DNA of 64,000 nt from JABMQW01 sp964439935 (GCA_964439935.1 CAYTPW010000015.1:13544-77543), one strand, 5' to 3'. Positions 8,012 through 17,542 are shown, counted from the first letter of the stretch. Made by a program: numbers and translations. The notes: a model not told the origin generated them from the sequence alone.

Positions 8012-9703
8012 TTAGTTTTTCGCTAATTCTTCCGCCCGTAATTCCTTGCGCAACACTTTGCCCACTGCTGATTTAGGCAGATCATCCCTGAATTCGATCT
8101 TGATCGGCCATTTATACTTGGCCAGCTTGTCCTCACAGAAAGCCAGCAGTTCTTCTTCGGTTGCTGTTTCACCTTCCTTCAACACGATGAATAGCTTGGC
8201 GGATTCACCACGTTGGGGATGGGGAATACCAATAGTACAGGCTTCCATAACCTTGGGGTGCTCATAATAAACTTCGTCAATCTCCCGGGGATAGACGTTA
8301 AAGCCGCCCGAGATTATCATATCTTTTTTACGATCAACGATGAAGAAGTAGCCATCTTCATCCATTGTGGCAATATCGCCGGTAAACAGCCAGTTGTTGC
8401 GTAATGTGGCCGCCGTATCATCAGGCCGGTTCAAGTAACCCTGCATTACCTGGGGACCCTTGATGATCAGTTCACCTGACTCGCCAACTGGTACGTCAGT
8501 TATTCCATCTTCGATATCGACAATCCGACATTCCGTATCAGATACGGGAATCCCAACGCTGCCGATCTTCCTTTCGCCGCCAGCGAAAGGATTGATATGG
8601 GTGACAGGACATGATTCAGTCAGGCCAAATCCCTCCACGATCGTAGCGCCGGTGGTTTTTTCAAATTCCTGGATCACTTCCACCGGCAGGGGAGCGCTAC
8701 CAGAGAAACAACCATTAATGCAGGTCATGTCGACCTTAGCTGCCTTGGGGTGATTGAGCAATCCGATATACATGGCCGGTACCATGGGCGCAAAAGTCGG
8801 TCGGAATTTCTGAATTGCTTCAATCAGTGAATCCGGCTGGGGCTTTGGAATCAGGATCGTAGTCCAGCCCATATAGGCGGCGAAATTCATTACCGCTGTC
8901 AAACCAAAGACATGGAAAAATGGCAGGGCACCAAGCATTGTTTCTTCACCTTTATTGAAGGTGGGGAACCAGGCGGCAATCTGCTGAACCTGCTTGCTCA
9001 TGTTACCGTGTGTCAGGATAACGCCCTTGGAAACACCGGTCGTTCCGCCGGTATACTGGTAGTTGAGCGGGTCATCAAATGAGATTTCCGTTGTGCTTGC
9101 CAGGGGCTGGTTGGCTTCAATTATAGATTTCCATTTAAAGACATTGTCGGCCGGTTTTACATCAGCCGCCAGCTTTTTCTTTTTGGCAACCAGCGGGAAT
9201 AGCAGGCTTTTAGGAAACGGCAGGTAATCGCCGATCGAGGTGTAAATGATCTGCTTGATACCGGTTTTCGGTCGCAGATCGATCATCCGGTTGGCCAGCA
9301 AATCAAGGGTGATCAGCACCTTGGAACCGGAATCATTAAACTGGTGCTCCAGCTCCCGGTCGGAATACAGCGGATTATTCATGACTGTCACAGCGCCCAG
9401 CTTCATGATGGCGTAATAGGCAGCCATACAGGGTATAAGGTTAGGGAGAACAATAGCTACACTATCACCTTTTTTAACGCCGAAGGAGGCCAGCGCAGCC
9501 GCCATCCGGTTGACCATATTGTCTAATTCTTTGAAGCTGATTTTGTAACCCTGGAATACCAGGGCGATATGATCAGGAAAATCCCGGACGGTTCGGCTGA
9601 AAAACTCCGGTAAAGTAACATCTTCATATTTAATATTTTCTGATACACCGGGCTCGTAATTGGATAGCCATGGCTTGGTGCCATAATTTGATTTTGTGCT
9701 CAT
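8012..9703 (-). CDS. fadD: Long-chain acyl-CoA ligase (FadD-like)
   Basis: This 563-residue member of the ANL adenylate-forming superfamily activates fatty acids to acyl-CoA with ATP. Visible core motifs are the P-loop YTGGTTGVSKG (217-227), GFGLTESCPVTH (A5, about 357-368), the GDIATMDEDGYFFIVDRKKD hinge region, SGGFNVYPREID, and the C-terminal catalytic lysine region KSAVGKVLRKEL near residue 550. Length is normal for FadD. The ATG at 9703 follows a strong GGAGGGG ribosome site. No signal peptide is present, so it is cytoplasmic or membrane-associated. It stands alone, divergent from tldD; substrate chain length is inferred only from overall similarity. Confidence 0.92.
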   Translation of the reverse strand: MSTKSNYGTKPWLSNYEPGVSENIKYEDVTLPEFFSRTVRDFPDHIALVFQGYKISFKELDNMVNRMAAALASFGVKKGDSVAIVLPNLIPCMAAYYAIMKLGAVTVMNNPLYSDRELEHQFNDSGSKVLITLDLLANRMIDLRPKTGIKQIIYTSIGDYLPFPKSLLFPLVAKKKKLAADVKPADNVFKWKSIIEANQPLASTTEISFDDPLNYQYTGGTTGVSKGVILTHGNMSKQVQQIAAWFPTFNKGEETMLGALPFFHVFGLTAVMNFAAYMGWTTILIPKPQPDSLIEAIQKFRPTFAPMVPAMYIGLLNHPKAAKVDMTCINGCFSGSAPLPVEVIQEFEKTTGATIVEGFGLTESCPVTHINPFAGGERKIGSVGIPVSDTECRIVDIEDGITDVPVGESGELIIKGPQVMQGYLNRPDDTAATLRNNWLFTGDIATMDEDGYFFIVDRKKDMIISGGFNVYPREIDEVYYEHPKVMEACTIGIPHPQRGESAKLFIVLKEGETATEEELLAFCEDKLAKYKWPIKIEFRDDLPKSAVGKVLRKELRAEELAKN

Positions 9704-9989
9704 TGGTCCCCTCCGAGCAATTTAAGTTAATGATCGATTACTGCAGTTAAGTAATTGATTAGTCTAACTGTGCATATGAAAATTTACAACAATATTTTTT
9801 CGAGATTACAGGTTTAAGGTAGACTCTATTTACCGATTGATATTACCAGGCAACTTTTTTTAAAATGGAACGTCTAAAGCTCATTGCTTGTGAACAATAG
9901 GGATAAGTATTGCAATTTTTAAACTACCTTACATGGGATAAACTGTACTTTATTCCATTTAATAATAAACCCCAAACTTTGAGAGTCCT

Positions 9990-11516
9990 ATGTCAGATAT
10001 TACACGTCGAGAATTTGTTAAAGTGACAGGTTCCGGGCTAGCTCTGGCCTCCATGTCCGGTATGCTACCGGGATTAATGGGATGCGCCAGTGGCAAGGAA
10101 CTCCAGGCCGGTTATTTCTCCCGTTTTGGAATTGATTCAGAAACGATCCGCAAAATTCTGTCGGAAGCACTGGTGTATGGTGGCGAATATGCGGATGTTT
10201 TTTTCCAGCACTCGATCCGTAATTCGATCCGTCTGGAGGATCGGATTGTAAATTCTGCCAGTACCAGGGTTCAATTAGGAGTTGGAATTCGGGTCCTTAA
10301 AGGTGACCAGACCGGGTATTCATTCACGGAAGATCTAGATCTGGCCAGTATGCAGGCGGCAGCCCGCACAGCGGCTAATATTGCTTCCGGGACCAAGATT
10401 GTTCCCCCCCAGGAATATGAAGCGATGAATTTGCCGAATTATTACCCAGTCGAATTATCATGGGAGGATGTCGGCATCGATAAACGGGTGGCGATCGTTA
10501 AATCCCTGGATGATGCGACCTTTGCCCAGGATGAACGGATCATCAAGAATTATGTCGGTTTACATGATACCGAAAAATATATCCTGACTGCCAATTCCGA
10601 AGGAAAGTTCAGTACCGATTACCAGCCCATGCTGCGGCTCATTGTTTACTGTACTGCTCAACAAGGCGATCAGCGTGAATCAAATTATTTTGATTATTCC
10701 GCCCGGGATGACTTTAATTTTCTGACTCCTGAGCGATTGGAGCGGATGCCCCGGGAAGCCGTCAAAAGAACCATCAGTTTGTTTGATGCCCAGCCGGCAC
10801 CGGCCGGTGAATTGCCGGTAGTCTTAACCGCGGGCAGTTCCGGAATCCTCTTACACGAAGCGATCGGTCACGGAATGGAAGCGGATTTCAATCGAATTGG
10901 TTCTTCCATTTATTCCGATAAACTTAATCAACCGATTGCCCAGGATTTTGTCAATATCGTTGACAGTGGCCTGAATCTCAATGTGCGCGGATCGATAAAT
11001 GTGGATGATGAATGCGGTGACACCAAGGAAACCATGCTGGTAGAGAATGGTGTTTTACGGACTTACCTGCATGATCGGATTTCTGCCAAGCATTACGGTG
11101 TCGAACCAACTGGCAGCGGCCGCCGCGAATCATTCAAGTATTATCCAATGCCCAGAATGCGTAACACTTATATGTTGAATGGCCCCCATACTTTTGAAGA
11201 GATCATTGCCAGTGTCAAGTTTGGCATAATGGCTGATCAATTCACGAATGGTCAGGTCAATATCGGTCCGGGTGATTTCACGTTCTATGTGAAATCCGGA
11301 TCACTGATCGAAGATGGTAAGATCACCGCCCCGATCAAAGATGTCAATATTATTGGTAATGGTCCCGAGGTACTGGAACGGGTTACCATGGTGGGCGATG
11401 ATTTTGCCATGACCGAAGGGGGTTGGTCCTGTGGAAAAAATGGTCAGTCAATACCAGTCTCTATGGGTCTGCCAAGCGCGCTGGTCTCATCGATAACCGT
11501 TGGTGGAAAGGGGTAA
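9990..11516 (+). CDS. tldD: TldD-type metalloprotease with Tat/lipoprotein-like signal
   Basis: TldD/PmbA family member of 508 residues, the catalytic half of the TldD-TldE heterodimeric protease. The zinc motif HEAIGH (289-294, HExxxH form) is intact in LLHEAIGHGMEAD. The N terminus is odd: DITRREFVKVTGSGLALASMSG is a twin-arginine signal pattern (Arg6-Arg7) followed by a hydrophobic stretch and a possible lipobox LMG-C32. E. coli TldD is cytoplasmic, so this version appears to be exported or anchored. The downstream partner gene starts only 3 bases after the stop, so the two form one operon. In Enterobacteria the complex trims microcin B17 and the CcdA antitoxin; here substrates are unknown. 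The transcript ends at the strong terminator after tldE. Confidence 0.92.
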   Translation: MSDITRREFVKVTGSGLALASMSGMLPGLMGCASGKELQAGYFSRFGIDSETIRKILSEALVYGGEYADVFFQHSIRNSIRLEDRIVNSASTRVQLGVGIRVLKGDQTGYSFTEDLDLASMQAAARTAANIASGTKIVPPQEYEAMNLPNYYPVELSWEDVGIDKRVAIVKSLDDATFAQDERIIKNYVGLHDTEKYILTANSEGKFSTDYQPMLRLIVYCTAQQGDQRESNYFDYSARDDFNFLTPERLERMPREAVKRTISLFDAQPAPAGELPVVLTAGSSGILLHEAIGHGMEADFNRIGSSIYSDKLNQPIAQDFVNIVDSGLNLNVRGSINVDDECGDTKETMLVENGVLRTYLHDRISAKHYGVEPTGSGRRESFKYYPMPRMRNTYMLNGPHTFEEIIASVKFGIMADQFTNGQVNIGPGDFTFYVKSGSLIEDGKITAPIKDVNIIGNGPEVLERVTMVGDDFAMTEGGWSCGKNGQSIPVSMGLPSALVSSITVGGKG

Positions 11517-11519
11517 ACG

Positions 11520-12833
11520 ATGGATAAAATTGAATTAGCCAACTGGACGCAGAATTACGCCAAACAGCAGGGTGCTGACGATACTTCGATAGTGATCAGT
11601 AACCGCCGTTCGATCGATATCGAATACCGCGACAAGAATATCGATAAGCTGACCGAATCGACCGAGAATTCGCTGTCAATCGAATTATTTGCCAATGGGA
11701 AATATTCCTCTCATCGCACCAATGACCTGCGGAAACCAGCCCTGGAAAAATTCGTACAGAATGCTCTGGTCATGACCGGCTATCTGGGCGAAGATCCTTT
11801 TCAGGCCCTGCCGGATCCTGCCCTATATAAGGGACATCATAATGTCAATCTGGAGTTGTTTGATAGCGGTTACCACCAGGTCGAGACCAAGCAGCGGGTC
11901 GATAGCGCCAAGCGGATTTTCGATCGGATCCAGGGACAGGATGACCGGATCATATCGGTCACCTCCTATTTCAGCGATAGTCATTACGAGAATGTTCATC
12001 TGAAATCGAACGGGTTTGAAGGTTCCTACGAGAGCTCGACTTTCGGGGCTGGCGCAGAAGTATCCCTGGATGATGGCAGCGGTAAAAAACCCCAGAGTTG
12101 GCGTTATTACAGTGCCCGGCATCTGGGTGACCTGCCGAATCTGGACCAGATCGCAGACGAAGCGTTGAAACGCACCCAGGACTCGGTGGGACAGACCAAG
12201 ATCGAATCGGCAGCCATGCCGATGATCCTGCAGAATAACCAGGTTCGTGGATTGGTCGGACGTATCTGGGGTGCTCTGCGGGGTGGCAACCTCCAGCAGA
12301 AAAATTCCTTCCTGCTAGACAAGCTGGATACTAAGATTGCCTCTGACCTGTTCACGGTCATTGATGATCCGACGATCGTCCGTGGAATGGGCAGCCGTTA
12401 TTACGATGGTGACGGCATCGCCGCCAAGGTCATGCCGATCTTCGAGGGCGGTGTACTGAAGAACTATTACATCGATGTTTACTACGGTCGTAAAATGGAG
12501 ATGGCGCCCACCGCTGGCGGTTCATCCAATGTCACCTTTAAACTTGGACAACGCTCCGGTGAGGAGATTGAAAAAGACATCGATAGAGCTATCCTGGTGA
12601 CCGGATTCCTGGGCGGCAACGCCAATAATACCACCGGCGATTTCTCGCTGGGTATTTCCGGCTGGCTGATCGAAAATGGTCAGCGCACCACCCCGATCAA
12701 CGAGATGAATATCTCAGGCAATTTCTCAGACCTGCTCAATAAGCTGGTTGAGGTTGGCAATGATCCTTACCAATACTCATCCTGGCGGACGCCCACAATG
12801 GTGTTTGAAGGGGTCCAGTTCGCGGGACTGTAA
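11520..12833 (+). CDS. tldE: TldE/PmbA-type partner subunit
   Basis: This 437-residue PmbA/TldE family protein has the same two-domain layout as TldD but no HExxxH motif, as expected for the non-catalytic subunit. Family landmarks include SIEYRDKNIDKLTESTE near residue 40, GFEGSYESS, PTAGGSSN and the C-terminal ISGNFSDLLNKLVEVGNDP. It starts 3 bases after tldD and must be co-translated with it. Unlike its TldD, it begins MDKIELANWTQ with no signal peptide. If the complex works outside the cytoplasm, this subunit would have to ride with TldD through the Tat system; otherwise the TldD signal is only a membrane anchor. Confidence 0.9.
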   Translation: MDKIELANWTQNYAKQQGADDTSIVISNRRSIDIEYRDKNIDKLTESTENSLSIELFANGKYSSHRTNDLRKPALEKFVQNALVMTGYLGEDPFQALPDPALYKGHHNVNLELFDSGYHQVETKQRVDSAKRIFDRIQGQDDRIISVTSYFSDSHYENVHLKSNGFEGSYESSTFGAGAEVSLDDGSGKKPQSWRYYSARHLGDLPNLDQIADEALKRTQDSVGQTKIESAAMPMILQNNQVRGLVGRIWGALRGGNLQQKNSFLLDKLDTKIASDLFTVIDDPTIVRGMGSRYYDGDGIAAKVMPIFEGGVLKNYYIDVYYGRKMEMAPTAGGSSNVTFKLGQRSGEEIEKDIDRAILVTGFLGGNANNTTGDFSLGISGWLIENGQRTTPINEMNISGNFSDLLNKLVEVGNDPYQYSSWRTPTMVFEGVQFAGL

Positions 12834-12854
12834 ATCACATTATTTGCTAAAAAC

Positions 12855-12882
12855 AAAAGGGCAGCCATTGGGCTGCCCTTTT
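12855..12882. terminator. Strong bidirectional Rho-independent terminator
   Basis: A perfect 12-bp stem AAAAGGGCAGCC/GGCTGCCCTTTT with a 4-base ATTG loop lies between the convergent tldE and permease genes. It is followed by T-rich tails on both strands (TTTTTGC on plus; TTTTGTTTTT on minus), so it should stop both transcripts. Confidence 0.92.
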
Positions 12883-12914
12883 TGCTATTTGGAAGCTATC
12901 AACCAATTTCAGCA

Positions 12915-14360
12915 CTATGCGTTTTTCTTATAGAAATAATAGATGACGCCGGTGCAGGATAGAGCGATACCTGTCACGGTTGGTATAAAGGCGGTGATGA
13001 TGGTAATGCCCAGGAACACCGTGTAGATTATAAGAATCACAACCAGGCTATAGGGATATAGCCAGGCTTTATAGGGGCGGGTAACAGTCGGAAATTTCTT
13101 ACGAAGGATATAAATAGCGCTAAACGTCATGATATTAAAAATCGTACTAGTCCCGGTGAAAAAATCGATTATCGTTTCATAAGAATTGGCTGCCATTGAA
13201 GCAAATACCAGCAGGACTGTTGCCCAAGCTCCTTGGCCCAAGAGGGCGACATTCGGTGTTTTATATTTTGGGTGCAGTTTTGTAAAACTGTCGAAAAATA
13301 AGCCATCGCGCGCCATGGCCTGCCAAGCTCGCGCTTTGCAGAGAATCTGGGTACTGATGTTGCCAAATGTATTCAACATCACTGCGATGGAGATCATTAC
13401 GCCACCGGTTGCTCCAATTGCTACTCGCATTGCTTCTGTAGCTACCCATTTAGATTCAATAATGGTTGCTGGTGACAATTGGAAAAGATAAGCCCCGTTC
13501 GCGCCGGCATAGAGTACCATGACTCCGGCAATACCGAGAAAAAGCGACAGTGGCAGATTGCGGCGCGGATTTTTTACTTCTTCCGCTACATAGGTTGCCC
13601 CTTCCCAGCCGCTGAAGGCAAAGAAACTGTAACGCAGGGCCGCTCCCACCGCCAGGATTGTGGAGCCATTGAATGACTCCGGCCACAATGGATTGGTGAA
13701 ATTCGACATAGTTCCGGTATCAATAGACGTAAAACCGACGCCGATGATCGACCCGACAGCGGCAACCTTGATCACGCCAAATACGTTTTGAATTTTACCG
13801 CTTAAGTAGACCCCAAAAAGATTAGCACTGGTCAATATCCAGATTGTTACCAGTGCTATCAGAAAAGTCGCCAGCCGTCCAAATGGTTCTCCCGTAATAA
13901 TCACAAACAGGGCGTTCAGGTATTCGGCAAATATGAGGGCAACGGCCGCAATGGCGGCGGTCTCTGACACAAAGAACATGGCCCAGCCCCTGAGGAAAGC
14001 CCAAAAGGGACCATAGGCCGTTCGGAGGTAAATATAGGGCCCGCCCGAACGGGGCATCATGGCGACCAGTTCAGCGTAAATGACGGCTCCGAAGATGGTG
14101 ACCAATCCGCCAAGCACCCAGACCAGGCCAAACAATGATGTGCAGCCCACTAAAGCCATGATCGGCGCCGGCGTACGGAAAATACCGGAACCGATGATCC
14201 GGCTGATAACAATGGAAACGGATTCCATTAATCCCAGGTCGCGTTTTAAATCGGTGGCCTCGCTGAATTGAGTGAGCTGAGATTTGTTATTCACAGGATA
14301 TTTTTCGAAAACTATGAATGGATTAGCCGGGATAGTAGAGGAATGGCTGGAAACAAACAA
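12915..14360 (-). CDS. APC-family amino acid permease
   Basis: Integral membrane protein of up to 481 residues with about 12 hydrophobic helices. The APC hallmark RIIGSGIFRTPAPIM lies in the first helix, which is the unwound substrate-binding segment of this superfamily, and helix 3 follows MMPRSGGPYIYLRTAYGP. SFFAFSGWEGATYVAEEVKNPRRNLP marks the helix 6 region of LAT-type transporters. It should exchange or import amino acids across the inner membrane; specificity cannot be told. The outermost start is a TTG at 14360; a GTG at 14294 (giving MNNKSQLTQ) is at least as likely because family N termini are short. It lies convergent to tldDE with a shared terminator. Confidence 0.88.
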   Translation of the reverse strand: MFVSSHSSTIPANPFIVFEKYPVNNKSQLTQFSEATDLKRDLGLMESVSIVISRIIGSGIFRTPAPIMALVGCTSLFGLVWVLGGLVTIFGAVIYAELVAMMPRSGGPYIYLRTAYGPFWAFLRGWAMFFVSETAAIAAVALIFAEYLNALFVIITGEPFGRLATFLIALVTIWILTSANLFGVYLSGKIQNVFGVIKVAAVGSIIGVGFTSIDTGTMSNFTNPLWPESFNGSTILAVGAALRYSFFAFSGWEGATYVAEEVKNPRRNLPLSLFLGIAGVMVLYAGANGAYLFQLSPATIIESKWVATEAMRVAIGATGGVMISIAVMLNTFGNISTQILCKARAWQAMARDGLFFDSFTKLHPKYKTPNVALLGQGAWATVLLVFASMAANSYETIIDFFTGTSTIFNIMTFSAIYILRKKFPTVTRPYKAWLYPYSLVVILIIYTVFLGITIITAFIPTVTGIALSCTGVIYYFYKKNA

Positions 14361-14439
14361 GATTTTATTATTTTAAACGTTATGGATAGTACACAGTCAG
14401 GGACATATCAAGCGTACCGGACTGCGCACAATATGGAAG

Positions 14440-14468
14440 GTAGGGATAATTCTCAGAATTGTCCCTAC
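14440..14468. terminator. Long inverted repeat, possible terminator
   Basis: GTAGGGATAATTCT and AGAATTGTCCCTAC form 14-bp arms around a single centre base, with one T-G pair. It begins 22 bases past the stop of the upstream minus-strand secreted-protein gene and lies 80 bases before the permease gene. As RNA it makes a long stem but has no proper T-run after it (CTTCCATATT on minus), so a terminator or mRNA 3'-end stabiliser is possible; an operator is the alternative. Confidence 0.45.
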
Positions 14469-14490
14469 TATGATTTGTTTGGCTGGCAGG

Positions 14491-16035
14491 TTATTTCAAC
14501 AGAATCATCTTCCGCGTTTGGGTTAATCCATCCGCTTGGAGTCGGTAGAAATACATCCCCGCACTCACTGGCTGCCCATAATCATTGGTTGCATCCCACT
14601 GGATTGATTTATAACCCGCATCCTGTGTTTCGGATACCAGTGTATTCATTTTTCTACCCAGCAAATCGTAAATGGTAATTTGGACATTTGATTTCCGGGG
14701 GAGCTCGTATTGAATTGTCGTAGTCGGGTTGAAGGGGTTGGGGTAGTTTTGATGCAATTGATATTCATCCGGTACCGAGGCCAGATCGGTTTCCGTACCG
14801 ACTCCCGCAGTATCCCAGGTTGCGGTTATGGAATAAGCTACCCCATTGAGCACGCTGAGATCGCCGTAATAATAATTACCGGCAATATTTACAGTTGAGG
14901 TGCATTCCACACCTACATACCACAATCCGGGCGCCAGGCCTGGTATTGTGATAGTTTGATTGCCCCCCGATTGATTGCTTAGATAGTCCGCGTTAGGTTC
15001 AAATGCAAACGTATCAGCATCCAGATAAAGGAACAAGTCGAAACCATCCTCACCATCAATTGACAGGGTGAAGCTGCTGACTTCTTGGGGAAGGTCAATT
15101 GTGAAATGGTGATACTGTTTGTCACCGATTTTAGTGAAAGCCGGCAGGGAATCTTCGGTAGCCTGATCCATTACACGGGTCTGGGCATTGAGCAATTCAG
15201 CTTTAAGCGTGGTTGAGCCGATCCCATCCAACGCATACAGTAAAATGGCTTCCATCAGTCCCAATCCCTCACCGGACGTTAAACCCTCCGGATGCGAACC
15301 GATCACCACCACACGACCGGATAATTCATCTTCCTTGTAGGCCCAGCAACTTGCTTTCTCGTGAAACGGCAAGCCCGGATAATCATAACGTAGTAAAAAT
15401 TCGGTTCCGCTGGGATAAAAAGGAGTCTCACGGGCATAGCAGCCACCATTATGACGAATATTCGGAATATAGAAATCATCGCCAAAATCGAAATAATCAA
15501 GCAGCGGAGAGTTATGTGGTACGAAATGCCCGGTGTACGATTCCAATAGCTGTGTTCTACCCGTCCTGCCCGGCCAGATATGATAGTATTCCGGGATGCT
15601 GCCAATTGCTTCATAACTCAAACAGGCTAAGAAAGCTCCCGCACATGATCCGGTATAACTACCACCGTTATAGAAAAATTGACGGATGCGAGCGCGCCCT
15701 TCTTCTCCCAATGAACTACCGTGGCTGGTTGCCAGTCCGCCATTAGTGTAAATTGTTCTGAATCTTGGCAATCCATCGGGATACAGCAACCGTCCGTTGC
15801 TGTCATTGGTATCACCAATTATGACTGTTGTTTGGTAGGTTACCAGCTCGGTTGCCAGAGCCTCCAAAGATAATCCCAGCGAATCCGCCGCTGGTAGAGT
15901 CAACCGCGATGTTAGAAATACACCACCGTCCATGAATATGTCTTTGAAGTAGCCGGGGGTTTGGGGCCAGGCTAGACAAACCAGGATGACAGGTGAACAG
16001 TATTTGATTGTCAATCTGAAGCGCATGGCAACCAC
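14491..16035 (-). CDS. Secreted class-I glutamine amidotransferase-like (BPL_N) protein with PPC and type IX sorting domains
   Basis: This 514-residue protein has a hydrophobic N terminus (about 8-22) acting as signal peptide. Residues about 30-265 form a GATase1/BPL_N-like domain with nucleophile elbow GSCAGAFLA (Cys131) and GSHPEG (His248, Glu250), a complete Cys-His-Glu triad pattern. Residues about 290-390 resemble a bacterial pre-peptidase C-terminal (PPC) beta-sandwich (FTIDLPQEVSSFTLSIDG, LAPGLWYVGVE). The last 85 residues are the Por/type IX sorting domain with YQLHQNYPNPFNP and the terminal TRKMILLK. The protein is therefore predicted to be surface-exposed or released. The substrate of the amidotransferase-like domain is unknown; known BPL_N-type domains are mostly uncharacterised. 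The start could be ATG 16035 or 16026. The gene is 40 bases downstream of another cargo gene on the same strand. Confidence 0.8.
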   Translation of the reverse strand: MVAMRFRLTIKYCSPVILVCLAWPQTPGYFKDIFMDGGVFLTSRLTLPAADSLGLSLEALATELVTYQTTVIIGDTNDSNGRLLYPDGLPRFRTIYTNGGLATSHGSSLGEEGRARIRQFFYNGGSYTGSCAGAFLACLSYEAIGSIPEYYHIWPGRTGRTQLLESYTGHFVPHNSPLLDYFDFGDDFYIPNIRHNGGCYARETPFYPSGTEFLLRYDYPGLPFHEKASCWAYKEDELSGRVVVIGSHPEGLTSGEGLGLMEAILLYALDGIGSTTLKAELLNAQTRVMDQATEDSLPAFTKIGDKQYHHFTIDLPQEVSSFTLSIDGEDGFDLFLYLDADTFAFEPNADYLSNQSGGNQTITIPGLAPGLWYVGVECTSTVNIAGNYYYGDLSVLNGVAYSITATWDTAGVGTETDLASVPDEYQLHQNYPNPFNPTTTIQYELPRKSNVQITIYDLLGRKMNTLVSETQDAGYKSIQWDATNDYGQPVSAGMYFYRLQADGLTQTRKMILLK

Positions 16036-16075
16036 ATTTATTTTAATTAGGTACTTAGCGGACTAAGATAAGTGT

Positions 16076-17542
16076 CTATTTCAGTAGTATCATTTTCCGT
16101 GATTCTGAAAAATTCTCACCCTTCAGCTGATACAGATAGACTCCGGCACTAACCGGTCTTCCATATCTGTCCCGGGCATTCCATTTGACTGTCTGCACAC
16201 CGGCCGCCTGGTATTCATTAACCAGTGTAATTATCCGATTGCCAAGCAGGTCATAGATCGCAAAATTGATAAATGAACCTAATGGCAATTCATATTGAAT
16301 TGAAGTAACCGGGTTAAAGGGATTAGGATAATTCTGGCCGAGCCTTAATTCAGCTGGAAGTGCTACTGTTGGTTCTACACCAACTACAACGTACTCAAAG
16401 CAACCCATATCAGGTTGAGCTCCGCTGTATTGATCGGGATTCAGTTCAACAATCGTCTCACCATCAAGCACATATGTATTGATACCGGCGTCAATGCAGG
16501 GGGAATTGGCCAGTAATGTGTAATCCTGAGTTGCAGGGGCAACAAAGAGGGGATCGGCAGATAGGTTACCTTCCAGCCAACTTACAGTGATACTCTGGCC
16601 CAGGACTCCATTTTCTCCCAGTTGGTAATCACTGTACATGAAAGTGATAGAATTTGGATCAAATCCGACTTCAATGTATGAATAAACATCATTTGGATTT
16701 GAATCGGGACCCCAGATGATAGAATTAATTATCACCGGATTTGCGTTATCGCTCAATACGATGGCATTTCCCTGGACAGCAGTGTTATAAGCTATTGTAG
16801 TACGATTGAAGATCGGTGTCGAATTTTCATGTACCCAAACAGCACCACCATAATTAATTGCGGAATTGTCACCGATCAGTGTATTGTTAAACTGGGGGGA
16901 CGAGTTTTGGATGTAGACACCACCACCACTGTTTGAGGCTTCGTTTTCAATGATTGTTATATTTTCCAGAATTGGTTCTGATTGATATACCGCCAGCCCA
17001 CCACCCATGTTACTATGATTATTACTGATAATAATATTGTCCAGCAGGGGGTTAGAATTTCTGGAAATCAATATCCCGCCACCTATTGATCCTGTCGCCG
17101 GTGGAGACTGACCAGCGCCGTCAGCAGTATTATTTGTAATGACCAGGTTTTTCAGAATTGGTGAAGCACCATTCCGGACCAATATGCCACCGCCCATCCG
17201 CGGGGTATAGGCGGCGCCATCCCAGCCATTCCCATTGGTAATTGTAAATCCATCCAGAACGGCCGCGTCTGTTTCGTTATTGATAAACAGTACCACGCTG
17301 CCATTCTGGTTACCGTTGATAATCGTGATCTCGGGGCCGGAAGCAGATAATATTACCAGATCCTTACCAATAAAATTGATATTCTCAACATAGTTTCCAG
17401 GTTGAACCAGTACTGTGTCACCAGCAACCGCGACAGTAATTGCACCCTGGATTGTTACCTGATCGGTGGGCACGTTTATTGTTGTCGCGAAAGCAAATTG
17501 CAGAAAAAGAATACTTAATAATAATTTTTTTTGACTTGACAT
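16076..17542 (-). CDS. Secreted right-handed beta-helix protein with type IX sorting domain
   Basis: The start is the ATG at 17542, which follows an AAGGAG ribosome site, giving 488 residues beginning MSSQKKLLLSILFLQFAFA, a classic signal peptide. The body (about 20-370) is a right-handed parallel beta-helix of the pectate-lyase/NosD/CASH type: AGDTVLVQPGNYVENINF is the typical first rung, followed by repeated rungs such as PILKNLVITNN, PLLDNIIISNNHS, PILENITIIENEA and PQFNNTLIGDNSA. The C terminus has LGQNYPNPFNP and ends SRKMILLK, the type IX sorting signal. No catalytic residues typical of pectate lyases stand out; adhesin or polysaccharide-binding roles are possible. It directly follows the large sensor-regulator gene, and an 11-bp-periodic direct repeat lies 62-81 bases upstream of its start. 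Confidence 0.85.
   Translation of the reverse strand: MSSQKKLLLSILFLQFAFATTINVPTDQVTIQGAITVAVAGDTVLVQPGNYVENINFIGKDLVILSASGPEITIINGNQNGSVVLFINNETDAAVLDGFTITNGNGWDGAAYTPRMGGGILVRNGASPILKNLVITNNTADGAGQSPPATGSIGGGILISRNSNPLLDNIIISNNHSNMGGGLAVYQSEPILENITIIENEASNSGGGVYIQNSSPQFNNTLIGDNSAINYGGAVWVHENSTPIFNRTTIAYNTAVQGNAIVLSDNANPVIINSIIWGPDSNPNDVYSYIEVGFDPNSITFMYSDYQLGENGVLGQSITVSWLEGNLSADPLFVAPATQDYTLLANSPCIDAGINTYVLDGETIVELNPDQYSGAQPDMGCFEYVVVGVEPTVALPAELRLGQNYPNPFNPVTSIQYELPLGSFINFAIYDLLGNRIITLVNEYQAAGVQTVKWNARDRYGRPVSAGVYLYQLKGENFSESRKMILLK

Noticed and set aside
9866..9881. TGGAACG-TCTA-AAGCT resembling a -24/-12 promoter before tldD
   Set aside because: The -12 half lacks TT before GC, no palindrome or activator is near, and the distance to the gene is over 100 bases.
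15213..15746. 177-codon plus-strand open frame inside the secreted amidotransferase-like gene
   Set aside because: Antisense shadow; composition and lack of motifs argue against coding.
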